Source of the DNA: Mesostigma viride
Taxonomy: Eukaryota; Streptophyta; Mesostigmatophyceae; Mesostigmatales; Mesostigmataceae
Direction of reading: 5' to 3'
DNA: 64,000 nucleotides
NCBI GenBank assembly: GCA_009746045.1
Contig: RPFO01000702.1
Coordinates: forward strand, 184,001-248,000
Below, one piece after another: positions 53,849 to 64,000 of the stretch. Each line of letters opens with the position of its first letter. The first letter of the stretch is position 1. The position numbers and the translations under genes were made by a program. The notes below the pieces were generated by a model. The model had not been told where the DNA came from. It searched no databases and saw only the letters and a program-made list of their open reading frames with translations.

Positions 53849-55009
53849 CTATATATTATCATAAACTGACATTACTTTCCCTAGCATTACCTCAAGAGAA
53901 AAGTTTTCTATAGTGGATTTTCGTGCTGCTGCTCCTATTTCTTTAGCTTTACCCGTACCTAACATTGATAAACAATACTCAATTTTATCAGCAAGTTGCT
54001 GACTATCTGCCGGCTCAACATGAAACCCTGTTTTCTCATTTTCGATAGTTTCGGCAGCTCCGCCAATATTTGTAGCTATTACCAATTTTTCCATCGATTG
54101 CGCCTCAATGATTGTCCTACCAAAAGCTTCTGGCTCTATTGAAGCAGAAACAACAATATCAGCAATACCGTATAAATTTACTATATTAGGTTCACTTCCA
54201 AATATTTGGATTTTATGCTGCATCTTATTTTTATTGATAAGGCTTGCAACTCGCTGCACATATAACGGGTGTTTAGCTAGGTCACCGGTCATAATACAGT
54301 AAAAATTGAGATGTTTAATTTTACTTAGAGCTTCCACTAAAACCAGCTGCCCTTTCCACTCAGTCATTCTAGCAGGTAATAGGATTACAGGTGCATTAGC
54401 AGGAACATTATATTTAGTTCTGTATTTTAGCAATACGTCTTCATTTACTTTATCTTTAGTAAATTCTCTGTAATCAACTCCTCGGTGGATTAAAACAATT
54501 TTCTTGGGATCAACTTTGTAATTCTTTATAATATGCTCTTTTACAAACTGAGATACCGCAATAACTACAGCCCCTTCCGTCATTATACTATTGTAGAATT
54601 TTTTAATTTTAGTATGAAAATTATAAACTCCATGAAAGGTGGTAACTAATTTAATACCAGTTGCTTTTGCTGCCATAAAACAACTCCATGCCGGTGCTCT
54701 TGATCTAGCATGGATTATATCTATTTTTTCTTCGTCTATTATTTTGGCAATTTTTTGGGAATTTAACCAAATAGTTATTGGGTTCTTACTAGCTACATTT
54801 AATTTTATATGTTTTGATCCTGAGGCTTGCAAAATTTTAACAAGCGGGCCACCGGCGGATATAACAATTGATTTATACCCAGACTCAACCACTTTTTTAG
54901 CAATTTCCAACGTTCCTCTTTCAACTCCTCCAGAAACAAGCGCAGGAACAACTTGCAGGATAGTTTTTTTGTGATATTCTTCAGTAGACATAAAAATAAT
55001 TACTGCCAA
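53849..55009 (-). CDS. Glycosyltransferase family 4, probably envelope polysaccharide
   Basis: 386 residues, GT-B fold. N-terminal LQVVPALVSGGVERGTLEIA (the G-G-x-E/R acceptor loop), IDIIHARSRAPAWSCFMAAK and TFHGVYNF; C-terminal VILLPARMTEWKGQLVLVEA and VSASIEPEAFGRTIIEAQSM with the E-x(7)-E pattern. Likely an inner-membrane-associated sugar transferase for lipopolysaccharide core. ATG 54991 (MSTEEYHKK) is a better start than 55009. Convergent with recR, divergent from the hydrolase at 55021. Confidence 0.85.
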   Translation of the reverse strand: MAVIIFMSTEEYHKKTILQVVPALVSGGVERGTLEIAKKVVESGYKSIVISAGGPLVKILQASGSKHIKLNVASKNPITIWLNSQKIAKIIDEEKIDIIHARSRAPAWSCFMAAKATGIKLVTTFHGVYNFHTKIKKFYNSIMTEGAVVIAVSQFVKEHIIKNYKVDPKKIVLIHRGVDYREFTKDKVNEDVLLKYRTKYNVPANAPVILLPARMTEWKGQLVLVEALSKIKHLNFYCIMTGDLAKHPLYVQRVASLINKNKMQHKIQIFGSEPNIVNLYGIADIVVSASIEPEAFGRTIIEAQSMEKLVIATNIGGAAETIENEKTGFHVEPADSQQLADKIEYCLSMLGTGKAKEIGAAARKSTIENFSLEVMLGKVMSVYDNI

Positions 55010-55020
55010 AAACAGATAAA

Positions 55021-55797
55021 ATGAAAAAGCTTTATACTAGCGACAAAAAAAGATTCCTTGCATATCATAAACAAATTGGTTCAAAAAATAAAGCCCCTTA
55101 TATTATTTTTCTTCACGGGCTAATGTCTAATATGAACGGCCATAAGGCTATAGCAACCGAAAAATATTGCCAGGAACAGGGATATAATTTTATTAGATTT
55201 GATAATTTTGGTAATGGTAGCTCTTCTGGTGAATTTATTGACCAGACCATCAGCGATTGGTTATCAGGAGTAAATTTAGTCATACAAGAGCTAACTGAAG
55301 GTCCAGTTTTATTAGTAGGTTCAAGTATGGGAGCATGGCTTGCCCTAATTGCTGCAAAATTAACCCCCCAAAAAGTAATTGGTGTAATAACCCTAGCTGC
55401 GGCGGCGGATTTTACTAAAGAGTTAATATGGGATAAATTTACAAATGAAGAAAAAGACATTATTAAAAAACAAGGTATATATGATGTATGCAGTAATAAC
55501 CCGGAATGTAACGAATCTTATCCTATTAGTTATAATTTAATAGAAGATAGTAAAAAATATCTTATGCTTAGCAAGCTATCTGAAAAAAACATAGATATTT
55601 ACTGCCCACTACATCTTATCCACGGAGTACAAGATATTGACGTCCCTTATACCATTTCTCTGAGAATAGCCGAAAAAGTAGAATCACAAAAAGTAGTGGT
55701 TAAGTTAATAAAAGACGCCAACCATAGACTTTCGAGAGAAGAAGATTTACTAATATTATACAATTCAATAGAAGAAGTGCTTAAATCTATAGAATAA
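55021..55797 (+). CDS. Alpha/beta hydrolase
   Basis: 258 residues. Oxyanion loop YIIFLHGLMSNMNGHKA, nucleophile elbow VGSSMGAWLALIA (Ser near residue 102), acid in LIHGVQDIDVPY and His in DANHRLSREEDL make a complete triad. The layout resembles ABHD10-like serine esterases common in alphaproteobacteria. No signal peptide. Substrate unknown. The 192 bp following, before gmk, hold nothing recognisable. Confidence 0.84.
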   Translation: MKKLYTSDKKRFLAYHKQIGSKNKAPYIIFLHGLMSNMNGHKAIATEKYCQEQGYNFIRFDNFGNGSSSGEFIDQTISDWLSGVNLVIQELTEGPVLLVGSSMGAWLALIAAKLTPQKVIGVITLAAAADFTKELIWDKFTNEEKDIIKKQGIYDVCSNNPECNESYPISYNLIEDSKKYLMLSKLSEKNIDIYCPLHLIHGVQDIDVPYTISLRIAEKVESQKVVVKLIKDANHRLSREEDLLILYNSIEEVLKSIE

Positions 55798-55989
55798 GGT
55801 CGTTTACCTAATTATTTATTGGCAATAAAATAAAAAACTTTTTTGGAAAAAATTTAACTAAGCACTTTTACACCATTTTCATAGGCTAATTTATTGGATC
55901 GGGCTAATTGACAATATCCCTTTAGGAAGTTATAACCTAGATATTTAAGAGTAAGATTAGTTGCTTGAAGACAAGAAAAATATAAATTA

Positions 55990-56580
55990 ATGTCAGAGAA
56001 TTCTCAAAAAAAAGGATTAGCCATAATCCTTTCTGCTCCTTCTGGTGGAGGAAAGTCCAGTATAGCTAGAGCCTTATTAGCGAAAGATACAACTTTAGTT
56101 AGGTCTATTTCTGCTACTACTAGAAAACCACGGCCCGGAGATATTGATGGAAAAGATTATTTTTTTAAGTCAAAAAATGATTTTTTGAAAATGATAAATG
56201 AAGGTAATTTACTTGAATATTCGGAGGTATATGGCAATTTGTACGGCATACCTAAAGATTTTGTTGAAACTCAGTTACAACAAGGACATGACATAATATT
56301 TGATATTGATATCCAGGGAGCACAAAAACTAAAAACTATCTTACAAAATGCAGTTGTTAGTATATTTATTTCCCCCCCATCTATTCAAGAACTCCGCAAA
56401 AGATTAGAAGCACGAAAGCAGGATTCTCCGGAAGAAATTGATTTAAGGGTAAATTTAGCTACAAAAGAAATTGAGCACGCAAAAAATTACGACCATGTAA
56501 TAGTTAATAACGATTTTTTAACTAGTGTAAACGCTATATATGACTTCATTAAATCTGAAAGGAAAAAAAGAGAAGTATAA
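55990..56580 (+). CDS. gmk: Guanylate kinase
   Basis: 196 residues. P-loop ILSAPSGGGKSSIARALL, GMP-binding SATTRKPRPGDIDGKDYFF and LEYSEVYGNLYGIPK, IFDIDIQGAQKLK, and the lid SIQELRKRLEARKQDS. Phosphorylates GMP to GDP. The stop is directly followed by the GTG of the next gene, so the two are cotranscribed. Confidence 0.96.
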   Translation: MSENSQKKGLAIILSAPSGGGKSSIARALLAKDTTLVRSISATTRKPRPGDIDGKDYFFKSKNDFLKMINEGNLLEYSEVYGNLYGIPKDFVETQLQQGHDIIFDIDIQGAQKLKTILQNAVVSIFISPPSIQELRKRLEARKQDSPEEIDLRVNLATKEIEHAKNYDHVIVNNDFLTSVNAIYDFIKSERKKREV

Positions 56581-57822
56581 GTGAGAAAAGAAAAAAAGAA
56601 AATAATCGGCGCATTTTTAGGTACTGTAGTTGAATATTATGATTATAGCCTATATGGTTTTTCTGCTAGCATAATAGCCCTTAAATTTTTTCCCGAATTA
56701 GAGAAAATTCAAAGCCTTATGTATGTATTTGGAATTTATGCAATTTCCTATATTTCGAAACCTTTAGGATCGCTGATATTTAGTTTCATAGGAGATTTTT
56801 ATGGAAGGCTAATATCTCTTAGGATTACAATAATCGGTATCGCCATTCCTACTTTTACCATAGGAATTCTCCCTGATTTTAACAGCATAGGGGTAACTGC
56901 TGCTTATATTCTAATTATCTGTAGGTTCATGCAAGGTTTTTTCGTAGGAGGAGAATATGATGGAGCTGCTATTTATGTTATCGAGCATCTCGGCAAGAAA
57001 TATCATTATACTGCTTCGGCAATTACTAGAGCTTCCGGAGTAATTGGATTATTATTAGGTATTGCAGTTACCAATCTCTTTAACTCATCGCTATTTCCTA
57101 ATTGGGCTTGGCGTGTACCATTTATTTTATCGCTTCCGCTTGCATTTCTTACTATTTACTGTAGAAAATTTTTAACCGAAACCCCTGATTTTAGCAATTC
57201 AATACAACAAAAAATTGAAATTAATAGATTAGCTTCATTTATTAAACACAATAGCTTAACGTTGCTCCTGGCCATATTACTTGCTGGAGGATTTGGCGTT
57301 ACTTATCAGTTATCTATTATTTTTATGAGACAATATCTACCGATAGTTATGCCAGCTACTAGCACCATTATAACCAGTTTTTCTATTTTTATAGTTTTTA
57401 TATTTGGAGTTTCAATGCCAATTGCAGGTTTTCTGGCCGATAAAATCGGGGAAATGATCGTTGTAAAGATAAGTCTATTGCTTACGTTAACTGCAAGTGG
57501 ATTATTAGGAATAGCCATTTATTATCAACTAATGAACTTAGCATTAATTTCTACAATTATTCTAGCTATATCGGTTGCGCCGTTTAACGCTTTAGCACAT
57601 GGAATAATTATCAAAGCGTTTTCAGTAAACGAACGTTACAGAGGTATTAGCCTTGGTCATACTATAGGCTCAATGCTAATGTCTGGTACAGCTGCATATA
57701 TCTCTTTATATTTTATGAATAAGTATAAAATTATGCTGTTCCCTATAATATATATAGCCTTTTCTGCCCTGCTGGCTTTCTTGGTAATCTATAAATTCTC
57801 CCAAAAACGTAAAAGCCATTAA
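56581..57822 (+). CDS. MFS transporter, MHS subfamily
   Basis: 413 residues, about twelve membrane segments. GAFLGTVVEYYDYSLYGFSA is the MHS N-terminal signature, SFIGDFYGRLISLR the loop 2-3 motif and RFMQGFFVGGEYDGAAIYV the TM4 motif. GTG start immediately after the gmk TAA. It is a different branch from the carrier at 34685. Substrate unknown; host metabolite uptake is likely. Ends 60 bp before the convergent ubiD. Confidence 0.87.
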   Translation: MRKEKKKIIGAFLGTVVEYYDYSLYGFSASIIALKFFPELEKIQSLMYVFGIYAISYISKPLGSLIFSFIGDFYGRLISLRITIIGIAIPTFTIGILPDFNSIGVTAAYILIICRFMQGFFVGGEYDGAAIYVIEHLGKKYHYTASAITRASGVIGLLLGIAVTNLFNSSLFPNWAWRVPFILSLPLAFLTIYCRKFLTETPDFSNSIQQKIEINRLASFIKHNSLTLLLAILLAGGFGVTYQLSIIFMRQYLPIVMPATSTIITSFSIFIVFIFGVSMPIAGFLADKIGEMIVVKISLLLTLTASGLLGIAIYYQLMNLALISTIILAISVAPFNALAHGIIIKAFSVNERYRGISLGHTIGSMLMSGTAAYISLYFMNKYKIMLFPIIYIAFSALLAFLVIYKFSQKRKSH

Positions 57823-57882
57823 TTGAATCAATTATTATATCACTTATTAGAAATAACTAGCCTTATAAAAAATAGTTAACAA

Positions 57883-59352
57883 CTACAGAAAAGGCCATAT
57901 CTTATCGATTTTCTTTATAATTTCGTCATTCATTTTAATTTTTTCTCCCCACTGCCTTGAAGTTTCTGGTGTGATCTTATTTGTAGCATCGATACCTAAT
58001 TTACTTCCCAGGCCAGACATAGGAGAAGCAAAGTCCAGATAATCGATAGGGGAGTTTTCAATAAAAGTAAAATCACGCTTTGCATCGGTCCTGGTAGCCA
58101 CTGCCCACATAACTTCCGACCAATTGCGAACATCTATGTCATCATCTACAATAATAATATATTTTGTATACATAAATTGCTGCAAGAAAGACCATATACC
58201 CATCATAATTCGTTTTGCTTGCCCGGGATAAGTTTTTCTTATAGAAATAACTCCTATTCTATAAGAACAACCTTCAGGAGGAAGCCAAAAATCCAAGATT
58301 TCTGGAAATTGATTCTGAATTAAAGGTATAAATATTTCATTTAATGCTTCTCCCAGGACGGAGGGCTCATCAGGCGGTTTACCGGTATAGGTGCTTAAGT
58401 AAACAGGGTTTTTCCGCATTGTTATGGCTTTAATTTTGAATACTGGAAACAATTCAACGTCATTATAATAACCTGTATGATCCCCAAATGGCCCTTCCGG
58501 CAAGTATTCATCTAAACTTACATAGCCTTCTAAAATAATTTCAGCATTAGCCGGTACTTTTAAATCAATAGTTTTGCACTGTACTAGTTCAATAGAACTA
58601 CTTTGCAACAAACCGGCAAAATTATATTCAGACATAGTATTTGGAATTGGCATAACAGCGGCGAGAGTTAAAGTTGGATTTGCTCCAATTACAGCAGCAG
58701 CCGGCATGGGTTCTTTTAGGTTTTGCCATTTAGTATGATGTGCAGCTCCCCCTCTCATTTTAAGCCAACGCATGATAAGTTTATCTTTGCCTACCACTTG
58801 CAACCGATATACGCCGAGATTATAACTATCTGTTTTATCACTGCCAGTACCTTTTGTAATAATTAAAGGCCAAGTAATTAAAGGACTTACGTCAAGTGGC
58901 CAACATTTTTGAATCGGCAAAATGTTTAAATCCGGTTCTAGAATAACAACTTCCTGGCATACTGCTTTTTTTACATTTTTAGGGGACATCGATAATATTC
59001 TTTTTGCAATCGGTAACATAGAGAATGTTTCTTTAATAGAAGATGGCGGTTCAGGGTTTTTTAAAAAGGCTAGTAATTTCCCGAATTGGCGAAGCTCTGA
59101 TTGCGACTTTAAACCCAGAGCCCAGCTTATTCTCTGGGGATGAGCATATAAATTAGTAACAATTGGGAATTTAGATTTTTTACCATCTTCCTTAATAACA
59201 TTTTCAAAGAACAATGCAGGACCATTATTATGTAGAAACCGCTTACTGATTTCTGTTACCTCAAGCTGTGTTGATACTACTTCTTTAATTCTTTTTAAAT
59301 GGTTATTTTTCTCTAAATATTCTAAGAAAGCAGGCAAATCTTTAAAGTTCAT
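57883..59352 (-). CDS. ubiD: UbiD-family decarboxylase (ubiquinone biosynthesis)
   Basis: 489 residues, normal length. Prenylated-FMN-dependent fold with [44 protein letters not shown] (with the E-x-P-FGDHTG core) and [19 protein letters not shown]. Removes the carboxyl group from polyprenyl-hydroxybenzoate; needs prenyl-FMN from UbiX, not in view. Its ATG overlaps the lptF stop by 4 bp. Confidence 0.94.
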   Translation of the reverse strand: MNFKDLPAFLEYLEKNNHLKRIKEVVSTQLEVTEISKRFLHNNGPALFFENVIKEDGKKSKFPIVTNLYAHPQRISWALGLKSQSELRQFGKLLAFLKNPEPPSSIKETFSMLPIAKRILSMSPKNVKKAVCQEVVILEPDLNILPIQKCWPLDVSPLITWPLIITKGTGSDKTDSYNLGVYRLQVVGKDKLIMRWLKMRGGAAHHTKWQNLKEPMPAAAVIGANPTLTLAAVMPIPNTMSEYNFAGLLQSSSIELVQCKTIDLKVPANAEIILEGYVSLDEYLPEGPFGDHTGYYNDVELFPVFKIKAITMRKNPVYLSTYTGKPPDEPSVLGEALNEIFIPLIQNQFPEILDFWLPPEGCSYRIGVISIRKTYPGQAKRIMMGIWSFLQQFMYTKYIIIVDDDIDVRNWSEVMWAVATRTDAKRDFTFIENSPIDYLDFASPMSGLGSKLGIDATNKITPETSRQWGEKIKMNDEIIKKIDKIWPFL

Positions 59353-60428
59353 ATAGTCGATTTGTTAATTTTCCAAATACTGAAAACTATACAAAGGAAT
59401 ATGTTTAGGTAACAGGCAAAAATATATGTACCTTCTTTATAAGCAGCTTTTTGTAAAGTAAAGTGAAAGTAAGCAACTATTACCAGAGGTAAAAAAGTAT
59501 AAATCATTTGTTTAATGTTAGATTTCCTACTATCCTTATTCGTGGTGAGAAACATACTTAGTGCTAAAAACACTAGAGCATAATTAAATGAAGGCCAAAT
59601 TAACCTCTGATGACCGTCTACAATTAACCTCCTCTTGCTTTCCTCAGGTAAATTATTAATAGGTTGTAACATCTCTGGTACATAAAGCTCTAAACTTGTT
59701 TTACTACGATCATTTTTATCAGGATCATCATTTTTAATCGCTATTAACAACTGATCAAAATATAATTTTGTTATGTTCTGATTATTATCAAAAGATTGTC
59801 TAAAACCTTGCCTTAATTCGAACAATGGTATACTATCGTGTATTATTATTTTGCCAGTTTTAGCAAACAAAACCGTACGATCTTTCGGAATTCTATTATC
59901 AAATAAAATTACCCCTTCCAAAGTACCGTCTACATTTTTCTTATCAAGGTAAATTGTAAAATCTTGAGATATTTGGTTAAACACTTTTGCCTCAATGATA
60001 TTTGTTGATACATAATTTTGGCGAAAATTATTAAGATCATCTTTTAATTTACTATAAGACAAAGGCATTAAATATAAAGATATATAGTAAGAAACCATAG
60101 TTATGCAAATAACAATAAGAAGTGCCGGCTTTGCCAGGGAAAAATTACTAAGGCCAGCTATTCTAAGTATGATTAGTTGTCTATTTTCTTGTAGCTTGCT
60201 ATAAATATATATTATTGCTAGCACAGAAATAAAAGGCGAAATCATAAAAAATATCGAAGGTATTATAAGAATAATTAGGCTTAGAAAATCAATTAATTTT
60301 ACTCCTTTCTCTAATAGATATAATAACTTCAATATCTGCGTAATCCACACTAGGCTAGTTAGCACAAAACTTAACGCTATAAAAGGGTATAGGATAGTTT
60401 TCGCAATGTATTTTTTATAAATTAACAT
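59349..60428 (-). CDS. lptF: Lipopolysaccharide export permease LptF
   Basis: 359 residues of the YjgP/YjgQ family. N-terminal [23 protein letters not shown], conserved [21 protein letters not shown] coupling region, a periplasmic beta-jellyroll part, and three C-terminal membrane segments. With LptG and LptB it extracts lipopolysaccharide from the inner membrane. Called LptF by comparison with the second permease at 62432; the assignment between the two is by likeness. Confidence 0.86.
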   Translation of the reverse strand: MLIYKKYIAKTILYPFIALSFVLTSLVWITQILKLLYLLEKGVKLIDFLSLIILIIPSIFFMISPFISVLAIIYIYSKLQENRQLIILRIAGLSNFSLAKPALLIVICITMVSYYISLYLMPLSYSKLKDDLNNFRQNYVSTNIIEAKVFNQISQDFTIYLDKKNVDGTLEGVILFDNRIPKDRTVLFAKTGKIIIHDSIPLFELRQGFRQSFDNNQNITKLYFDQLLIAIKNDDPDKNDRSKTSLELYVPEMLQPINNLPEESKRRLIVDGHQRLIWPSFNYALVFLALSMFLTTNKDSRKSNIKQMIYTFLPLVIVAYFHFTLQKAAYKEGTYIFACYLNIFLCIVFSIWKINKSTI

Positions 60429-60440
60429 TAAAAAAATTAT

Positions 60441-61313
60441 TTAATTTGTTTCACCTAGAGGGAAGTTAAGGTGGCCATGGGATATTGATTCTATAGTTAC
60501 AAAATCCAGATTGTTTAGATTTGCGCTTAATTTTACAAAAACTCCATCATTATTAATTTTGTAAACTTTCCCTACCAAAATGCCATAAGGGTAGATTTTA
60601 CCATCCCCAGAAGTATATACTAATTCACCCACTTCTGCTTTATGTTCTTCTGGAAGATAAATTAATAACATGTTATTTCTCTGATTTGCTAAAATACCTC
60701 TTTCTCTAGAAGATGAAGTAATAACTGGTACCCTCGAGTTAGGATCACTCAGTAGCATTACGGAAGAATAATTATTACTTACATTTATAATTCTTCCAAC
60801 AAGTCCCTCTTGATTTGTTACTAAATCATTTACTTTAACCTTGTTATTCTCCCCCGCTTCAATCACAGCAGAACTAGATAAAGGCGTAATATTTGCCCCT
60901 ACTAACCTGGAAGTTATATAGTTACTTTCCGCCCTATCTGTTACTTTTAGTAACTTCCGGAGTTCATTATTTTCAGATAAAACATTTATTGCAGTTTTTT
61001 CTAAATCAGTCATCCTGGCTAATTGCAGTTTTAATTTTATATTTTCTGCCTCCAGATTACGAAAATAAGATAATCTATTGTATAATAATTCAACATTTTC
61101 TATTAGATTATCAACTATTAAAGACCCCGTAGATAGTAAAGTACCGTATACTTCAAGTGATGACTTAGATATAGTTTTTATAGGAAAATATATCAAATAG
61201 GAAGAGCCGCAAATTAGGAATATAATACAAAACTTTTTAAAGAGAAATAAGGTAAATCTGGCTAATTCAATAAAATGATTTTTAGTTCTTATCCTATTCT
61301 CAACTAGAGCCAT
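60441..61313 (-). CDS. mreC: Rod-shape-determining protein MreC
   Basis: 290 residues. N-terminal membrane segment (FTLFLFKKFCIIFLICGSSYLI), a coiled coil (about 75-120, ENVELLYNRLSYFRNLEAENIKLK), then the periplasmic beta domains with SRLVGANITPLSSSAVIEAG, LVTNQEGLVGRIINVSNNYS and VMLLSDPNSRVPVI. Links the MreB filament to wall synthesis. Two bases separate it from mreB, one operon. No mreD is recognisable next to it. Confidence 0.93.
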   Translation of the reverse strand: MALVENRIRTKNHFIELARFTLFLFKKFCIIFLICGSSYLIYFPIKTISKSSLEVYGTLLSTGSLIVDNLIENVELLYNRLSYFRNLEAENIKLKLQLARMTDLEKTAINVLSENNELRKLLKVTDRAESNYITSRLVGANITPLSSSAVIEAGENNKVKVNDLVTNQEGLVGRIINVSNNYSSVMLLSDPNSRVPVITSSSRERGILANQRNNMLLIYLPEEHKAEVGELVYTSGDGKIYPYGILVGKVYKINNDGVFVKLSANLNNLDFVTIESISHGHLNFPLGETN

Positions 61314-61315
61314 AT

Positions 61316-62371
<1,056 letters not shown>

Positions 62372-62431
62372 TTATACCCTTAATTATCTAATATCTCGTT
62401 TTCTCAACAATTTGTTAAAAAATAGAGTATA

Positions 62432-63523
62432 TCAAGATTCATGAAAATGTAAAATGACAAAATTACCGATTAGACTTATTAATGAAACTGGCAATAAAAC
62501 TGCAAACATTGGAGCAAGTCCGCTATATGCCAGAATACGAAGGCTGATTTCTAATGCAAAATAAGTGACAATCCCAACAATAACAATAAACGCCTTATCT
62601 TTAACACCGGAATTATTTCTATTGTCAAATTTCAGAAACCAGCAAGCTAAAAGTGCCATAGCAAGGGTCGCAAGTGGTTTAAATAGTTGTTTAAAAAAAT
62701 AGATTTGATAATTCAAAATTGGAAGCCCGGAACTGACCAATTTGTTGATTAGTTCCGGTAAATCCCAAATAGAAACCATTTCTTGTGCAGTGAATCTTTG
62801 GATCAAGCTATTGAGTGATAAATTGGTTTGTAAAGATAGTTCATTTAGCCTGAAGCTTTTATTAAGAGTAGTAACTAAAGGATTGTAAACCTTAAATTGA
62901 TTATTATCTAGTTCTGCGTAAGAGGCATCAATTCTCTGTATTAATTCATTTTTTGAATCAACCCCAATTATAGTAATATCGGAAATGGATTTTGTTGATA
63001 TATCAATTGATTTTGCTTTAATTATGCGTTTCGTATCTTGGTATTTTTCGCTGAAGTAAATATCTGTTTTAGAAATAATAAGGTTATTATGTAAAGGACT
63101 ATTGTCTAATTTTGCCTCTATCCTTTCATATTCTCTCATAGCATAAGCTCCTAGAGGATTTATTATTGCTGCTATAATAATGCCAAAAATAAAGCTCATT
63201 ACAATTGGTACGGCAAAAATCCGCCACACTGGAGTTCCATTACTGACGATCACTATTAACTCATTATGTATAGATAAAGAGCTTAAGAACAATATAGTAC
63301 TAATAAAACCAATTATAGAACTGATTTCGTTAAATAGATAAGGTATCTTCAGTAATATTAAAAGCCAGAAATCTTCAGACTGAATATGCACAGATTTAAA
63401 TTTCTGTAATATACCAAAAGCACCTGAAATAACCAGAATCGCAAATAGCACAATAGAGGTTAAGAACAAATACCACGAAAATCGGCGCATTAAATATTTA
63501 GTGAGGATTGGAGAGGTTAGCAT
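62432..63523 (-). CDS. lptG: Lipopolysaccharide export permease LptG
   Basis: 363 residues, YjgP/YjgQ family. N-terminal LTKYLMRRFSWYLFLTSIVL, NELIVIVSNGTPVWRIFAVP, a periplasmic domain, and late membrane segments FKPLATLAMALLACWFLKF and LRILAYSGLAPMFAVLLPV. Partner of LptF in the LptB2FG extractor. It is 66 bp upstream of mreB on the same strand, so it may be cotranscribed with mreBC. Confidence 0.87.
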   Translation of the reverse strand: MLTSPILTKYLMRRFSWYLFLTSIVLFAILVISGAFGILQKFKSVHIQSEDFWLLILLKIPYLFNEISSIIGFISTILFLSSLSIHNELIVIVSNGTPVWRIFAVPIVMSFIFGIIIAAIINPLGAYAMREYERIEAKLDNSPLHNNLIISKTDIYFSEKYQDTKRIIKAKSIDISTKSISDITIIGVDSKNELIQRIDASYAELDNNQFKVYNPLVTTLNKSFRLNELSLQTNLSLNSLIQRFTAQEMVSIWDLPELINKLVSSGLPILNYQIYFFKQLFKPLATLAMALLACWFLKFDNRNNSGVKDKAFIVIVGIVTYFALEISLRILAYSGLAPMFAVLLPVSLISLIGNFVILHFHES

Positions 63524-63601
63524 GAAATTAAATTTGTTGATTTTATGCGAAGCTGGAAGTCGATAAACGAAACTTTATCTTAACTCTCTAAAAATATCAG
63601 G

Positions 63602-63678
63602 TGGTGGGCCCGGCAGGACTTGAACCTGCGACCACTCCGTTATGAGCGGAGCGCTCTAACCAACTGAGCTACAAGCCC
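63602..63678 (-). tRNA. tRNA with anticodon CAU, probably tRNA-Ile2; CCA encoded
   Basis: On the minus strand: GGGCTTGTAGCTCAGTTGG, then an anticodon arm CTCCG-CTCATAA-CGGAG with anticodon CAT, a T arm GCAGGTTCAAGTCCTGC, the 3' strand CGGGCCC with A discriminator, and CCA. It is an elongator by its acceptor stem. The G-G-G-C start and the TGGTC variable loop favour tRNA-Ile2, read as isoleucine after lysidine modification by TilS, over elongator Met. Confidence 0.85.
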
Positions 63679-63689
63679 TAAAAATTCTC

Positions 63690-64000
63690 TATCTGCAATT
63701 ATTACTTATACTAACGCTTTTTTTAGTTTCTTATATACTCGCCTTGAGATAAAGTCCAGAAATTTTTATCAGGTTTTTATGTTTTATTATTATTAAGCAC
63801 GGTTACCCCAAGCGTTCTTATCCAATTTTTAAGCAATAAACAATCATGTGGCGCGGTATATACAACGTAACCGCACCATAAGTTTATAATAGCAAAATTT
63901 ACACTTTTTAGTAACAGATAACTAGTGAAAAGTGAGTTTATTAAGTAGGTTTTAACGTTCTTCTACCAATCAAACTGAAGTAGCAACCATCTGATACCAA
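63690..64000. other. Window-end stretch without a confident gene
   Basis: On the minus strand 62 codons are open (63777-63962), including LWCGYVVYTAPHDCLLLKN and WIRTLGVTVLNNNKT, but no ATG, GTG or TTG starts them and a stop lies directly upstream. It could be a gene remnant. No promoter or RNA is evident. Confidence 0.35.

Overview
The window is AT-rich, gene-dense in its backbone, and reads as the chromosome of an obligate intracellular alphaproteobacterium of the order Rickettsiales, probably Rickettsiaceae. Supporting signs are pyrH-frr, ffs-dnaX-ybaB-recR, yidC-engB-argB-like, mreBC next to both lipopolysaccharide exporter permeases, several MHS-type MFS carriers, and small proteins resembling families annotated only in Rickettsia. 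This is inferred from gene content and protein similarity; no species is assigned.

Layout. 1-5103 is backbone: the first codons of a probable nuoG (minus), then pyrH, frr, nusB, rlmE and a full-length RelA/SpoT homologue. 5104-33625 is an accessory island holding insertion sequences and relics of at least five families (IS982, IS5, IS256, IS3, IS110) and a capsule locus. 33626-64000 is backbone again: a broken PAS-LuxR regulator, an MHS transporter, xerD, tRNA-Cys, rpiB, a LysM/LytM lipoprotein, an ABC exporter, rlmH, an APC permease, mnmA, a metallopeptidase, a DMT permease, argB-like, engB, yidC, 4.5S RNA, dnaX, ybaB, recR, a glycosyltransferase, gmk, a second MHS transporter, ubiD, lptF, mreC, mreB, lptG and a tRNA with anticodon CAU.

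The capsule locus works as a unit. A WbpB-WbpD fusion, WbpA and WbpE together can make UDP-2,3-diacetamido-2,3-dideoxy-glucuronic acid from UDP-GlcNAc; only the first ten codons of the following wbpI epimerase survive. KpsM-KpsT-KpsE-KpsD form an ABC-dependent (group 2 type) export system from inner to outer membrane. KpsC and KpsS, which build the poly-Kdo linker on the lipid anchor in known systems, close the locus. Between them lie two glycosyltransferases and an unusual set of three methyltransferase-containing proteins: one joined to a helical domain resembling alpha/alpha-toroid sugar enzymes, one standalone, and one joining TPR, methyltransferase and deacetylase-like domains.

The most striking structural signal is that the island is bracketed by two complementary halves of one IS982-family copy in opposite orientation. 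The 617-bp 5' half (5706-6322, plus) and the 351-bp 3' half (33275-33625, minus) overlap by exactly 2 bp and together give 966 bp, the length of the intact copy at 7149-8114. The simplest reading is an inversion of the roughly 27.3-kb island with one breakpoint inside that IS.
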